Shown piece after piece: positions 25,716-35,304 of a DNA stretch of 64,000 nt. The stretch covers positions 558,001 through 622,000 of the forward strand of contig DASVTU010000039.1 in the NCBI GenBank assembly GCA_036387415.1. The letters are read 5' to 3'. Origin of the DNA: DASVTU01 sp036387415. Its GTDB lineage: Bacteria > Acidobacteriota > Blastocatellia > Pyrinomonadales > Pyrinomonadaceae. The notes under the pieces are model-generated. The model was not told the origin of the DNA and did no database searches. It saw nothing but the letters and a program-made list of their open reading frames with translations. The position numbers and the translations under genes were made by a program. Every line of letters begins with the position of its first letter. Within the stretch, counting starts at the first letter, position 1.

Positions 25716-28676
25716 ATGGCGAGACTGTTCGAGGTTGAGCGCATCACCAGACGCTTTTATGAAAAGTTTAAGACGGAGCGTGCCGCGTTTCTCGAATCAA
25801 TCGAGGGCATCGGGCGCGACGCCGACCGCGAGTGGTACGCCTCGTTGATGCTCAATCGCCTGATGTTTCTCTATTTCATTCAGCAGAAGAATTTCCTCGA
25901 CGACGACCCGCGCTATCTCCAACGCCGTCTCCGACAGAGGGACGAAAGCGACCGCCGCAACAAGTCGGGAGACATTATTCGTCGCGGCGAATCGAATACC
26001 GTTAGTCAACGACGCGAACCGGACGTTAGCCAACGCCACGACGAATCGAATGCGTGGCAACGTGGCTGTGAGTCGCAGGGTTTCTATCGTGGTTTTCTTC
26101 TGCGTCTCTTTCATGAAGCGTTGGCGCGCGAGTCGCGGACGCGTGCGCTCGTCCGTCTGCTTGGACGCGTTCCCTATCTCGGAGGCGGCGGCATCTTCGA
26201 CGTGCACGCGCTCGAACGCACCTACACCGACATCCAGATTGACGACCGCGCCTTCGACCGAATCTTCCGCTTCTTCGACACCTATCAATGGCGTCTGGAC
26301 GAACGCCCCGTTGCCACCGAACGAGAGATAAACCCGGACGTGCTCGGCTACATTTTCGAGAAGTACATCAACCAGAAACAGTTGGGCGCTTACTACACGA
26401 AGGAGGACATCACCGGCTACATCAGCCGAAACGCCGTCATTCCTTCCATCTTCGCGGCGGTCGAAAACGAGTCTCCCGTAGCATTCCATGCCGCCGCATT
26501 CTTCGACCTCCTGCGCCAAAATCCCGACCGCTACATCTACGAAGCGATGCGGCGGGGCGTCGTCCGCGACGGCGCAATCGTCGCGCTCCCGCCGGAGATT
26601 GCCGCAGGGATAGACGACGTAGAGCGTCGCGCCGAATGGAACCGACCCGCCGCCGAAGCGTTTGCGTTGCCGACCGAAACATGGCGCGAACACGTCGCAC
26701 GTCGCGCGCGTTGCATCGAGTTGCGTGAGAAACTGGCGGCGGGCGAAATCGTTCACGTCAACGACCTCATCACACACAATCTCGACATCGAACGCTTCGC
26801 CGCCGACGCGATTGACAACTGCGCGACGCCGGACGTGCTCCGCGCCTTCCAACGTGCGCTCCGGCGCATCACCATCCTCGACCCCACATGCGGCTCCGGC
26901 GCGTTTCTCTTCGCCGCCATGAATGTGCTCGAACCTCTCTACGATGCTTGCCTCCGACGCATGCAAAGCTTCCCCGACGATGCGGAATTTCGTGAGATTC
27001 TTGAGCGCGTCGCGCCACCGACACGACGTTATTTCATCATCAAATCCATCATCGTCAGTAATCTCTACGGCGTCGATTTAATGGAGGAGGCCACGGAAAT
27101 CTGCCGTCTGCGACTGTTTCTCAAACTCGCCGCGCAAGTCGAAAAGGATACCAGCCAACCGAACGAGGGTCTCGAACCGCTGTCCGACATCCATTTCAAC
27201 ATCCGCCACGGCAACACGCTCGTCGGCTTCGTCAGCAACGAGGAAGTTCTGCGCGCGACTTCAGGAGCGACGCCGACGCGGATGTCTACGGAAGGCGAAC
27301 CACTCCGACTCGTAGACGAGGCGCAGACGCTGACGCTTCGACCCGACGGTAAAGCGCAGACGCATGAACGTCTCGCGCGGCGGCGCGAAACGCTCGACCG
27401 TCGTCTCGCGGTTGAGTACGGAGTGGATGTTGAGGATGCTGTTGAATTTGAGAAGTGGCGCGAGGTGCAGCGACCGTTTCACTGGTCGGTCGAATTCGAG
27501 CGCATCATGCGGCGCGGCGGCTTCGACGTAGTGATTGGAAATCCGCCCTACGTCGAACAGAGCAGGTCGCGCGCACGTTACCGTGCGCCTGCGGGACGAT
27601 ACCGGACGGAGGCGACGGGCAATCTGTACGCGCTTGTCGTCGAGAGGTCGCAGAGGCTCGCGGCAAAGACGACGCGGCGCGGGAGTCTCGGCATGATTGT
27701 TCCTTTGAGCGCGTTTTGCACGCAGAGGATGCGACCGTTGATTGAGTTGGTGAAAGAGATGCGCGGCACGAAGTGGATTGCACATTTCGGCTGGCGACCC
27801 GCGACGCTCTTTGAAGGCGTCAATATTCCTCTCGCCATCCTTCTCGCGCAATCCGGCGCGGCGCGACTCCACACCACGACTTTCAACAAATGGTATCGCG
27901 AGTATCGCCCCGAACTCTTTTCAAATCTAGAGTTTGCAGGAGCAGACGAGTTTCTGCGTTTTCCTCATGTCGTGCCGAAAATCGGTGCAGGCATTGAGCG
28001 GCACATCCTGAAGAAGATGTTTTCCAAACGGCGTTCGCTCGGCGATTACCGTTTCGACACCGAAAAGCACTCGGCGACGCCCGACCGCACCGCTCCTGCG
28101 ACTCCACCAGCCGCCACGCTCTTTTATCGCAACACGGGCGGACTCTACTGGCGCATCTTCACGGACTTTCAGCCCTTCTTCACGCAAAATGGTCGTCGCA
28201 TGAGTTCGAGCACGGAGGCGTTCGTCGCGTTTGATTGCCGCGAGACGCTCGCGCTCGCCACAGGCGTCTTAAACAGCAATCTCTATTGGTTTTTCTACGT
28301 CGCCTTCTCATCATTTCATCACGTCAACGCGCCCGACATCTACCAGTTCCCCATCGACTTTCAAGAGTTTGACGCACAGGACAGAGCGCAACTGCTCTCT
28401 GCGACCGCCCGCGTGCTCGAAGATTTTCAACGACGGAGTGAAATTCGCCAGCGCGTCCATCGCGGCGGGCGCGTCTGCCACACGCAGACTTTCTTCCCCT
28501 CGCTCTCCAAACCGCTCGTTGACGACATCGACCGGCTCCTCGCGCGCCATTACGGTTTCGACGCCGACGAACTCGACTTCATCATCAACTACGACATCAA
28601 ATACCGCGCCGACGCCACGACACCAATCCTCCCATCCGCCGTCGCTTCCTCTGCCACGTGCGTTCTTTCAGATTGA
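25716..28676 (+). CDS. Eco57I-like adenine-specific DNA methyltransferase (possible type IIG or solitary)
   Basis: 986 residues. The SAM-binding motif I is 'ITILDPTCGSGAFLFAAMNV' (about 385-405), and the catalytic motif IV is 'VVIGNPPYVEQS' (about 607-618), as in N6-adenine gamma-class enzymes. Upstream, 'YINQKQLGAYYTKEDITGYI' is a hallmark of large Eco57I-like methylases. The C-terminal 350 residues resemble a target-recognition domain. I see no PD-(D/E)XK nuclease motif, and no restriction, BREX or DISARM partner gene is adjacent. An Arg/Ser/Glu-rich insertion (about 73-122) built from DNA repeats interrupts the N-terminal helical domain. It modifies DNA in the cytoplasm; whether it also cuts is unknown. 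Confidence 0.85.
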   Translation: MARLFEVERITRRFYEKFKTERAAFLESIEGIGRDADREWYASLMLNRLMFLYFIQQKNFLDDDPRYLQRRLRQRDESDRRNKSGDIIRRGESNTVSQRREPDVSQRHDESNAWQRGCESQGFYRGFLLRLFHEALARESRTRALVRLLGRVPYLGGGGIFDVHALERTYTDIQIDDRAFDRIFRFFDTYQWRLDERPVATEREINPDVLGYIFEKYINQKQLGAYYTKEDITGYISRNAVIPSIFAAVENESPVAFHAAAFFDLLRQNPDRYIYEAMRRGVVRDGAIVALPPEIAAGIDDVERRAEWNRPAAEAFALPTETWREHVARRARCIELREKLAAGEIVHVNDLITHNLDIERFAADAIDNCATPDVLRAFQRALRRITILDPTCGSGAFLFAAMNVLEPLYDACLRRMQSFPDDAEFREILERVAPPTRRYFIIKSIIVSNLYGVDLMEEATEICRLRLFLKLAAQVEKDTSQPNEGLEPLSDIHFNIRHGNTLVGFVSNEEVLRATSGATPTRMSTEGEPLRLVDEAQTLTLRPDGKAQTHERLARRRETLDRRLAVEYGVDVEDAVEFEKWREVQRPFHWSVEFERIMRRGGFDVVIGNPPYVEQSRSRARYRAPAGRYRTEATGNLYALVVERSQRLAAKTTRRGSLGMIVPLSAFCTQRMRPLIELVKEMRGTKWIAHFGWRPATLFEGVNIPLAILLAQSGAARLHTTTFNKWYREYRPELFSNLEFAGADEFLRFPHVVPKIGAGIERHILKKMFSKRRSLGDYRFDTEKHSATPDRTAPATPPAATLFYRNTGGLYWRIFTDFQPFFTQNGRRMSSSTEAFVAFDCRETLALATGVLNSNLYWFFYVAFSSFHHVNAPDIYQFPIDFQEFDAQDRAQLLSATARVLEDFQRRSEIRQRVHRGGRVCHTQTFFPSLSKPLVDDIDRLLARHYGFDADELDFIINYDIKYRADATTPILPSAVASSATCVLSD
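25930..26075 (+). repeat. In-frame repeat insertion inside the methyltransferase gene
   Basis: The DNA carries repeated words 'cgacgaatcgaat' / 'ggcgaatcgaat' and 'gttagtcaacgacgcg' / 'gttagccaacgccacg'. They encode the hydrophilic stretch RRGESNTVSQRREPDVSQRH and its continuation. The insertion keeps the frame open. Nothing like it is expected at this place in relatives, where the flanking 'FLDDDPRYLQRRLR' and 'FYRGFLLRLFHEAL' are separated by a short loop. Confidence 0.55.
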
Positions 28677-28931
28677 TGCATCGCCCCACGCACATTTCAG
28701 TTTGACCGATGCCGCTCCCGTCGGCTTCCCTTTCAAACAGGCGGACGGTCGCCGGATTTCGCACATTTGAAGCGCAAACGCGGGTTTTCGACGGGCGGCG
28801 ACGACGGGCATGGGACGGCACGTGTCTTGCCAAGCGAAGTGGCGCGTCGTTTCCTCGCGGCCTGTTTTCCTCGGTTTGCCGTCGATGCCAGCCTCACACA
28901 GGGGCATTTTTCCCTACCAACGGTCATTTGT

Positions 28932-29885
28932 ATGAGCCACATTGCTACCGGCACGAAAAATCACGAATGGGCAACAGGGACGTTTATCGCAGCAGATGAA
29001 CGCGCGGAGGCGTATGCGGAAATCGAACGGCTTCGGGCGGGCGACGAGTCGGAGGCGCTTGAATTTCTTGAACGCGAACCGCTCAAAAATGTGACGCTCA
29101 TCGGATGGATTAACGATTACGGACTGGAAAGCCCGCAACATCGCGGAGAATTCTACGCACACCGCGAAAACGGACGCCTCGATGGCCTCGCCCTCATCGG
29201 TCACTGGGTCTTGATGAGCGGTGGCGAGCGCGCCGTCCATGCCTTCGCCAACGCCGCGCGGCTGCGACATCAGAATGACGTGGAAATCGTGCTCGGCGAA
29301 GATTTTGCGGGCAAGATGTTTAACCGTCTCTTCGTCGCGTTGCCTTCGGCACGCGTCATCCGCCGCATACAATCACAGTATCTCTTTGCGATTCAGGAAG
29401 TTAGCGACGTCAAAACGGCGGCAGAGGACGAACTGCGCGTCGCCGACCTGTCGGAAATAGAGGAAGTGACGCGGGCGCACGCACATGCGTGTCTGGAAAT
29501 ACACGGTTTTGATAAAGAGGCGGCTGACCCGCCGGGGTTCCGCCAGCGCACGCGCGCACGCGTCGAGAAGGGATGCGTGTGGATTGGGCGCGATGCGTCG
29601 GGCGTCACTTTCAAGTGCGACGTGGTGATTAACACACGGCATGCCTTCTATCTCGAAGGACTGTGGACGCGTCCCGACATGCGCCATCGCGGCTTCAGCA
29701 ACCGGATGATGAAAGCCTTGTGCCGCAAACTTTTGCAGAAACGTCCGTCGGTCTGCCTGTTTGCCGACGCCAACAACGAACGCGTCACGGCGTTTTATCG
29801 TCAAGTCGGCTTTGAAAATCTCGCGTCTTATCATCTCACCTGGTATGAATCAGCACTTGATGAAAGCGGGCGAAAAATGCAATGA
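28932..29885 (+). CDS. GNAT-family N-acetyltransferase
   Basis: 317 residues from the ATG at 28932. The frame opens earlier (28767), but the extra part is low in family character. The C-terminal GNAT fold has the acetyl-CoA loop 'WTRPDMRHRGFSNRMMKAL' and the later 'LFADANNERVTAFYRQVGFE'. The N-terminal half ('FLEREPLKNVTLIGWINDYG', 'LDGLALIGHWVLM') resembles the extra domain that precedes GNAT in some actinobacterial and acidobacterial proteins. It probably transfers an acetyl group to a small molecule or protein amine; the acceptor is unknown. No clear ribosome site precedes the ATG. Confidence 0.85.
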   Translation: MSHIATGTKNHEWATGTFIAADERAEAYAEIERLRAGDESEALEFLEREPLKNVTLIGWINDYGLESPQHRGEFYAHRENGRLDGLALIGHWVLMSGGERAVHAFANAARLRHQNDVEIVLGEDFAGKMFNRLFVALPSARVIRRIQSQYLFAIQEVSDVKTAAEDELRVADLSEIEEVTRAHAHACLEIHGFDKEAADPPGFRQRTRARVEKGCVWIGRDASGVTFKCDVVINTRHAFYLEGLWTRPDMRHRGFSNRMMKALCRKLLQKRPSVCLFADANNERVTAFYRQVGFENLASYHLTWYESALDESGRKMQ

Positions 29886-30239
29886 TAAGTGAGCTCGCCG
29901 TGTTCCACCCCAAACGGCGACGGCGACCCGGCACAATCCGCCCGACGGAGCCAAAACCGGACGCGCAAGAGAGTACGCTCGAAGACAAATAACAACATAC
30001 CGGCTCTGTCTAACTCTCCTCCACGCTTAGATTGATGTTTCCTCATAGTGCACGGCAAGATGCATGGCAGACGCGTCTTCTGTCGGGCGCGGCGTAACCG
30101 CCGACGTTAGAGACCTAAGGGAACGCAACTTGTTCTTGTAGAAGATAAACGGGCTGGTTCGGTCACGCCCACACCGCAACCACGACGCCCACAACGCGCA
30201 TCTTCTTTAATCATCCTCACAAAGGTTCGGGTAGGACTC
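29886..30239. other. Spacer before the GGDEF-EAL gene, nothing recognised
   Basis: No gene, tRNA or known riboswitch is seen. It separates two plus-strand genes. Just before the downstream start is 'gggtaggactc', which can serve as a weak ribosome site. No heptamer repeat is present, unlike many spacers in the window. Confidence 0.5.
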
Positions 30240-32783
30240 TTGAACTATAAGCGTCTCACAAAGAGATACATGTGGTTGATGGCCGCTCTGGGCGGCGTGA
30301 CCTGCCTGTATGCGGCCTACCATTTCCCACTCGAACGCCTCGACTTCAATTTTCTCCTGCTCGTCGTTTTAACCATCGGCATCGGTTCGCGCCTGAGCGT
30401 GAAGATTCCGCGCATCAACGGCGAGATTACCGTCTCCGACACCTTTATCTTTCTCGCGCTGCTGATGTACGGCGGCGAAGCGGCCACACTGCTCGGCGCG
30501 GCGGAAGCCCTCTGTTCCTCTCGTCGCTTCAGCAAGAAGCGACGCACGCATTGCTTCAACTCCGGCGTGATGGGACTCTCCACCTTCCTCGCCGTCTTTG
30601 CCATACGTCTCTGCTTCGGCGACATTCTGCCGCTTCAGACCATCGGCTACACGACGACCTTCGTGCTCGCTATCAGCCTGATGGCTTTCGTCCAGTACGT
30701 GTCTAACTCCGGCATGGTCGCCATCGCCGTCGCGCTGCAATCGGAGAAGTCGCTCTGGACGACGTGGCGGCAGAATTTTCTCTATACGTCGATTACCTAC
30801 TTCGCAGGAGCCAGCGCCGCCTCAATCATCGCCCAACTCATCGGAGCCATCGGCCTCTATGCGCTCCTTGCCACCACGCCCATCATCGCCATCATCTATT
30901 TCACCTATCTCACTCACCTGAAAAACGTCGAAGCCAAAACCACGCAGATTGAGCAGACGCAGCGACACGTCGAAGAACTTTCGCACTACATCGCCGAGCA
31001 GGAGCGCATCAGCAAAGCCTTGCAGGAGAGCGAAGAACATTTTCGCAACGCCTTCGACTACGCCGCCATCGGCATGGCGCTCGTCTCGCCCGAAGGCCGT
31101 TGGTTGCAGGTCAACCATTCGCTCTGCGGCATCGTCGGCTACACAGAGGAAGAACTCCTCTCCACCGACTTCCAGACCATCACACACCCGCACGACCTCG
31201 AAACCATTACCGTCCAAATCAGAAAACTGCTCGACGGCAAACTTCAAAACTACCAGATGGAGCAACGCTACTTTCACAAGAGCGGTCACGCCGTCTGGGT
31301 GCTGCTGAGCATTTCGCTGGTGCGCGACGCGCAGGAGGATAAGTCGGGGCATCTCATTTTCCAGATTCAGGACATCACCGACCGCAAGCGCGCCGAAGAA
31401 CGTCTCCTCCACGATGCCTTCCACGATGCGCTCACCGGACTCCCCAACCGCGCACTATTTATGGATCATTTACGACTCGCCGTTGACCGCACCAAACGAC
31501 GCCAGGCGCGACAATTCGCCGTCCTCTTTCTCGACCTCGACCGCTTCAAAGTCGTCAACGATTCGCTCGGCCACATGGTCGGCGACCAATTGCTCATCGG
31601 GATTGCGCGCCGTCTGGAAAAATCCCTGCGTCCCGGCGATTCGGTCGCACGACTCGGCGGCGACGAGTTCACCGTCCTTCTCGAAGACATCAGCGACGTA
31701 TCGGAAGCGACCGCCGTGGCCGAACGCCTTCAGAAAGAACTCTCGCGCCCGTTCAACCTCGGCGGACACGAAGTGTTCACCACCGTCAGCATCGGCATCG
31801 CTCCTTCGACCATCGGCTACGACCGCCCCGAAAATTTCCTACGCGACGCGGACACCGCGATGTACTGCGCCAAGACGCTCGGCAAAGCACGACATGAAGT
31901 GTTCGACAAGAACATGCACGCCCGCGCCATGAACCAGTTGCAACTCGAAACCGACCTCCGTCGCGCGCTCGAACGCGAAGAGTTCTTCATCCACTATCAG
32001 CCGATTGTCTCTCTGGAAACGGGTCGTATCGTGAGTTTCGAGGCACTGGTGCGCTGGCAGCATCCCGAACGCGGCATCATTCCTCCGTCGAAGTTTATCC
32101 CCGTCGCGGAGGAAACCGGACTCATCGTGCCGCTCGGCGGTTGGGTTCTGCGCGAGTCGTGCCGTCAGATGCGCGAATGGCAGATGCTTCATCCGACGAA
32201 TCCGCTGCTCTCCATCAGCGTCAATCTCTCCGGCAAGCAGTTTGCACAACCCGATTTGATTGACCAGATTAAACAAGCCCTCAAGGAGACGGGACTTGCG
32301 CCGAGTAGTTTGAAACTGGAAATCACTGAGAGCGTCGTGATGGAGAACATCGAAACCGCCACCGAGATGCTCAAACAACTGCGCGCGCTCGGCGTCGAAC
32401 TTAGCATCGACGACTTCGGCACGGGGTATTCGTCGCTCAGTTACCTACACCGTTTCCCCATCGACACTTTGAAAATCGACCGCTCCTTCGTCACACAGAT
32501 GTCGGACAATAATGAGAATACCGAAATCGTTCGCACCATCATCATGCTCGCGCGCAATCTCGATATGAACGTCGTTGCTGAAGGCGTCGAAACCGAACCT
32601 CAACTCGCGCAACTGATGACGCTCGGATGCCAATGCGCGCAAGGCTATCTCTTCTCGAAGCCCACTGACACTGCCGCTGTGACACAACTGCTCGCCGACG
32701 GACACGTCTATCCGCTCACCAAGCCCTACCCCGAAAACTTCGACCCCGCGCCACATCTCGTCGTTACCGACTGGACAAACTAA
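30240..32783 (+). CDS. Membrane-bound PAS-GGDEF-EAL cyclic-di-GMP protein
   Basis: 847 residues. An N-terminal domain of about seven helices (1-220) is followed by a coiled coil and a PAS domain (about 260-385, 'AFDYAAIGMALVSPEGRWLQ'). The GGDEF domain has an intact active site 'ARLGGDEFTVLLED' (about 473) and an RxxD inhibitory site (RPGD) five residues upstream. The EAL domain has 'VSFEALVRWQHPERG', 'LKLEITES' and 'ELSIDDFGTGYSSLSYLHRF', with the catalytic residues present. It could both make and degrade cyclic-di-GMP. The start is a TTG with a weak AGGA; an ATG at 30270 is an alternative that shortens the first helix. The membrane domain is unnamed. Confidence 0.93.
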   Translation: MNYKRLTKRYMWLMAALGGVTCLYAAYHFPLERLDFNFLLLVVLTIGIGSRLSVKIPRINGEITVSDTFIFLALLMYGGEAATLLGAAEALCSSRRFSKKRRTHCFNSGVMGLSTFLAVFAIRLCFGDILPLQTIGYTTTFVLAISLMAFVQYVSNSGMVAIAVALQSEKSLWTTWRQNFLYTSITYFAGASAASIIAQLIGAIGLYALLATTPIIAIIYFTYLTHLKNVEAKTTQIEQTQRHVEELSHYIAEQERISKALQESEEHFRNAFDYAAIGMALVSPEGRWLQVNHSLCGIVGYTEEELLSTDFQTITHPHDLETITVQIRKLLDGKLQNYQMEQRYFHKSGHAVWVLLSISLVRDAQEDKSGHLIFQIQDITDRKRAEERLLHDAFHDALTGLPNRALFMDHLRLAVDRTKRRQARQFAVLFLDLDRFKVVNDSLGHMVGDQLLIGIARRLEKSLRPGDSVARLGGDEFTVLLEDISDVSEATAVAERLQKELSRPFNLGGHEVFTTVSIGIAPSTIGYDRPENFLRDADTAMYCAKTLGKARHEVFDKNMHARAMNQLQLETDLRRALEREEFFIHYQPIVSLETGRIVSFEALVRWQHPERGIIPPSKFIPVAEETGLIVPLGGWVLRESCRQMREWQMLHPTNPLLSISVNLSGKQFAQPDLIDQIKQALKETGLAPSSLKLEITESVVMENIETATEMLKQLRALGVELSIDDFGTGYSSLSYLHRFPIDTLKIDRSFVTQMSDNNENTEIVRTIIMLARNLDMNVVAEGVETEPQLAQLMTLGCQCAQGYLFSKPTDTAAVTQLLADGHVYPLTKPYPENFDPAPHLVVTDWTN

Positions 32784-32788
32784 CAATG

Positions 32789-32905
32789 GCGGAACGTGGA
32801 ATGCGGATTTCGGATTGGAAAGCACGTTGTCTTTCAATCCGAAATCCGCATTCCACATTCCGCAATTAGGAAAATTCGTATTCCGAAATCCGCATTCCCC
32901 AATCC
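32789..32905. repeat. 33-base near-perfect inverted repeat plus extra copy (TCCGCAT family)
   Basis: Arms 32789-32822 and 32831-32863 match except for one substitution and one bulge, with an 8-base loop. A third partial copy (gaaatccgcattccccaatc) follows near 32885. It starts six bases past the GGDEF-EAL stop, between convergent genes, and is made of units like TCCGAAA/TCCGCAT/TCCACAT. No T-run follows, so a terminator role is uncertain. Confidence 0.75.
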
Positions 32906-32906
32906 A

Positions 32907-33785
32907 TCAAGCTGCTCCGTGTCGTTTGAACCATTCGCGTAGACGAAGCCAGCCGTCCTCGGCATCCTTCTTGACGTAGCTCTCGCGGTAGTCGGCGTGG
33001 AAGCCGTGCGGTGCGCCGGGGTAGACGATAATCTCGGAACCCGATTTCGACTTTCGCAGTTCGGCGCGCATCTGCTCCACGGTGTCGAGCGGGATGCCAC
33101 GGTCTTTCTCGCCGTAGAGGCCGAGCACTGGAACCTTCAAACGTGCGGCGACATCAATCGGATGCGTCGGTTGCAGTGGATTACGCGGCGACTGCGCGGT
33201 TGGTACGAGACGACCGTACCACGCGACACCGGCATCGACCTGCGGGTTGTGCGCGGCGTACAACCAGACGATGCGCCCGCCCCAACAGAAGCCCGTGATG
33301 CCGAGTCGGTTGGCGTTGCCCTTGCCCGTCTTGCGTGCATAGGCGACCGTCGCGTCCAAGTCTGCCATGACCTGCGAGTCGGGAACTTTGGAGACTATTT
33401 TGGAGATGATTTCGCCCATCTCTTTGACCTGTGACACATCGCCCTGTCGCGCATAGAGTTCGGGCGCAATCGCCATGTGACCGAGTTTGGCGAAGCGACG
33501 ACAGATGTCCTTGATGTGTTCGTGGACGCCGAAGATTTCCTGTATGACGAGCACGACCGGAAAGTTTTTGCCCTTCTCAGGCATCGCGCGATAGGCGGGT
33601 ATCTCGCCGTCGGCCACGCGGATTTTAACTTCGCCCGCCGTGAGTCCGTTGGTGTCGGTCGTAATCATGGTCTGCGCGGCGACGGGCTGGACGGCGAGCG
33701 CGAAACCGACGCACAACGAAGTCACGATAAAATCGCGTCGTGAGAAATCGGCCTTCGGCATCAGGCTCAAAAGGTCTTCATTCAT
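32907..33785 (-). CDS. Exported dienelactone hydrolase family protein
   Basis: 292 residues. The N-terminus has a twin-arginine motif 'SRRDFIVTSLCVGFALAV', so folded export by Tat is likely. The alpha/beta-hydrolase has the Cys nucleophile elbow 'GITGFCWGGRIVWLYAAH', the acid in 'VLGLYGEKDRGIPL' and His in 'YPGAPHGFHADYRES', the Cys-Asp-His triad of dienelactone hydrolases. 'VVLVIQEIFGVHEHIKDICR' holds the usual early Glu. GGAGG lies about 11 bases before the ATG at 33785. It may hydrolyse lactones or cyclic esters outside the cytoplasm; the natural substrate is unknown. Confidence 0.9.
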   Translation of the reverse strand: MNEDLLSLMPKADFSRRDFIVTSLCVGFALAVQPVAAQTMITTDTNGLTAGEVKIRVADGEIPAYRAMPEKGKNFPVVLVIQEIFGVHEHIKDICRRFAKLGHMAIAPELYARQGDVSQVKEMGEIISKIVSKVPDSQVMADLDATVAYARKTGKGNANRLGITGFCWGGRIVWLYAAHNPQVDAGVAWYGRLVPTAQSPRNPLQPTHPIDVAARLKVPVLGLYGEKDRGIPLDTVEQMRAELRKSKSGSEIIVYPGAPHGFHADYRESYVKKDAEDGWLRLREWFKRHGAA

Positions 33786-33966
33786 ACGTGAATTGTTCCT
33801 CCGAAAGATTATTTGCCACACTCTAACGCAGGCGTCCGATGCAGGGAAGTTTGTGCGGCGACGCGCCGGAGGCCACCATCGCGCCGCAGCGCCGCTTGAC
33901 AGAATCGCGCCGCGTCGTGGATGTTACATCGGTCAGACATCGTCGATGCTCTCCGAGGAGAAACAC

Positions 33967-35304
33967 ATGAAATTCGTCTCTGCTTTTGCCTTCGCACTCT
34001 TGCTGTGCGTGGCGGGCGCACGCCACACACGCGCACAGGACAGGCCGCAAGCCTTCACCGGAGCAACCATCATCCCCATCTCCGGCGCGACCATACAGGA
34101 CGGCGTGCTCGTCGTGCATCGCGGGAAAATCGTCGCGGTCGGCGCGCGTGGTTCCGTCCGCGTCCCTTCCGACGCGCAGACCATCGACGCCTCCGGCAAA
34201 GTCATCATGCCCGGACTCGTCGATACTCACAGCCACGTCGGCGGCGGCTCCGGCGGCGATGGCTCCGCGCCCATTCAACCCGACGTGCGTATCCTCGATT
34301 CCATCAACGTGCGCGATACCGGACTCCGACGCGCGCAGGCCGGAGGCATCACCACCGTTAACGTCATGCCCGGCTCCGGTCATCTCCTGAGCGGCCAGAC
34401 GCTTTATCTCAAACTCCGCAAAGGCAACGTTATCGACGACCTCCTTATCCGCGACGCGCAAGGCATCATCGCGGGCGGCATCAAGATGGCGAACGGCACG
34501 AACTCCTTGCGCCCCGGCTCGACAGGCCCATTCCCCGGCACGCGTTCCAAGAGCGCCGCGCTCGCGCGCGAACAGTTTTTGAAGGCGCAGGACTATCGTG
34601 AAAAGTTGAGGCGCGCGGGAAACGACAAATCAAAACTCCCTGCGCGCGACCTCGCGATGGAAGCTCTCGTCGAAGCACTCGACGGAAAACGCGTTGTGCA
34701 TTTTCACACGCACCGCCACGACGACATCCTGACCGCGCTGCGTCTCTCGAAAGAGTTCGGCTTTCGCATCGTCCTGCAACACGTCTCGGAAGCATGGAAG
34801 GTGGCGGACGAAATCGCACGCTCTAAAGCTCCCGCCTCTATCATCCTCATCGACGCGCCCGGCGGCAAACTCGAAACGCTGGACGCGAGTTTCACCAACG
34901 GCGCGGCTCTCGAACGTGCGGGCGCGCTCGTCGGTTTTCACACCGACGACAGCATCACCGATTCGCGTTGGTTTCTACGTAGCGCGGGGCTGGCCGTCCG
35001 CGCCGGAATGTCGCGCGAAGTCGCGCTCCGCGCTATGACGCTCGCGGGCGCGCAAATGCTCGACCTCCAAACACGCACCGGCTCGCTCGAAAACGGCAAG
35101 GATGGCGACTTCATCATCCTCTCCGGCGACCCCTTGAGCGTCTACACGAAGGTACTCGAAACATACGTCGAAGGCGTGCGAGTCTTCGACCGCAACAACC
35201 CCGAAGACCGCCTCTACGCCACTGGCGGCTACGGCGCGGGACGCGACCAAACCCTCCACTATGATTGCTTCGAGCACACCGACGGAGAGGAGAACCGACG
35301 ATGA
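33967..35304 (+). CDS. Exported amidohydrolase (imidazolonepropionase-like)
   Basis: 445 residues with a signal peptide (MKFVSAFAFALLLCVAGARH). Metal-dependent hydrolase fold: 'IDASGKVIMPGLVDTHSHVG' carries the first HxH, 'RVVHFHTHRHDDILTAL' supplies later His ligands and 'VGFHTDDSITDSRW' the Asp region, so the site looks complete. The C-terminal 'GSLENGKDGDFIILSGDPLS' is the usual composite beta-sandwich ending. The ATG is at the signal peptide; an earlier open frame to 33640 is unlikely to be coding. The stop overlaps the next start as ATGA, so the two amidohydrolases are translationally coupled. Confidence 0.9.
   Translation: MKFVSAFAFALLLCVAGARHTRAQDRPQAFTGATIIPISGATIQDGVLVVHRGKIVAVGARGSVRVPSDAQTIDASGKVIMPGLVDTHSHVGGGSGGDGSAPIQPDVRILDSINVRDTGLRRAQAGGITTVNVMPGSGHLLSGQTLYLKLRKGNVIDDLLIRDAQGIIAGGIKMANGTNSLRPGSTGPFPGTRSKSAALAREQFLKAQDYREKLRRAGNDKSKLPARDLAMEALVEALDGKRVVHFHTHRHDDILTALRLSKEFGFRIVLQHVSEAWKVADEIARSKAPASIILIDAPGGKLETLDASFTNGAALERAGALVGFHTDDSITDSRWFLRSAGLAVRAGMSREVALRAMTLAGAQMLDLQTRTGSLENGKDGDFIILSGDPLSVYTKVLETYVEGVRVFDRNNPEDRLYATGGYGAGRDQTLHYDCFEHTDGEENRR

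Noticed and set aside
25716..28676. BREX PglX or DISARM methylase
   Set aside because: No pglZ, brxC, drm or nuclease genes are adjacent, so assignment to a defence system is unsupported.
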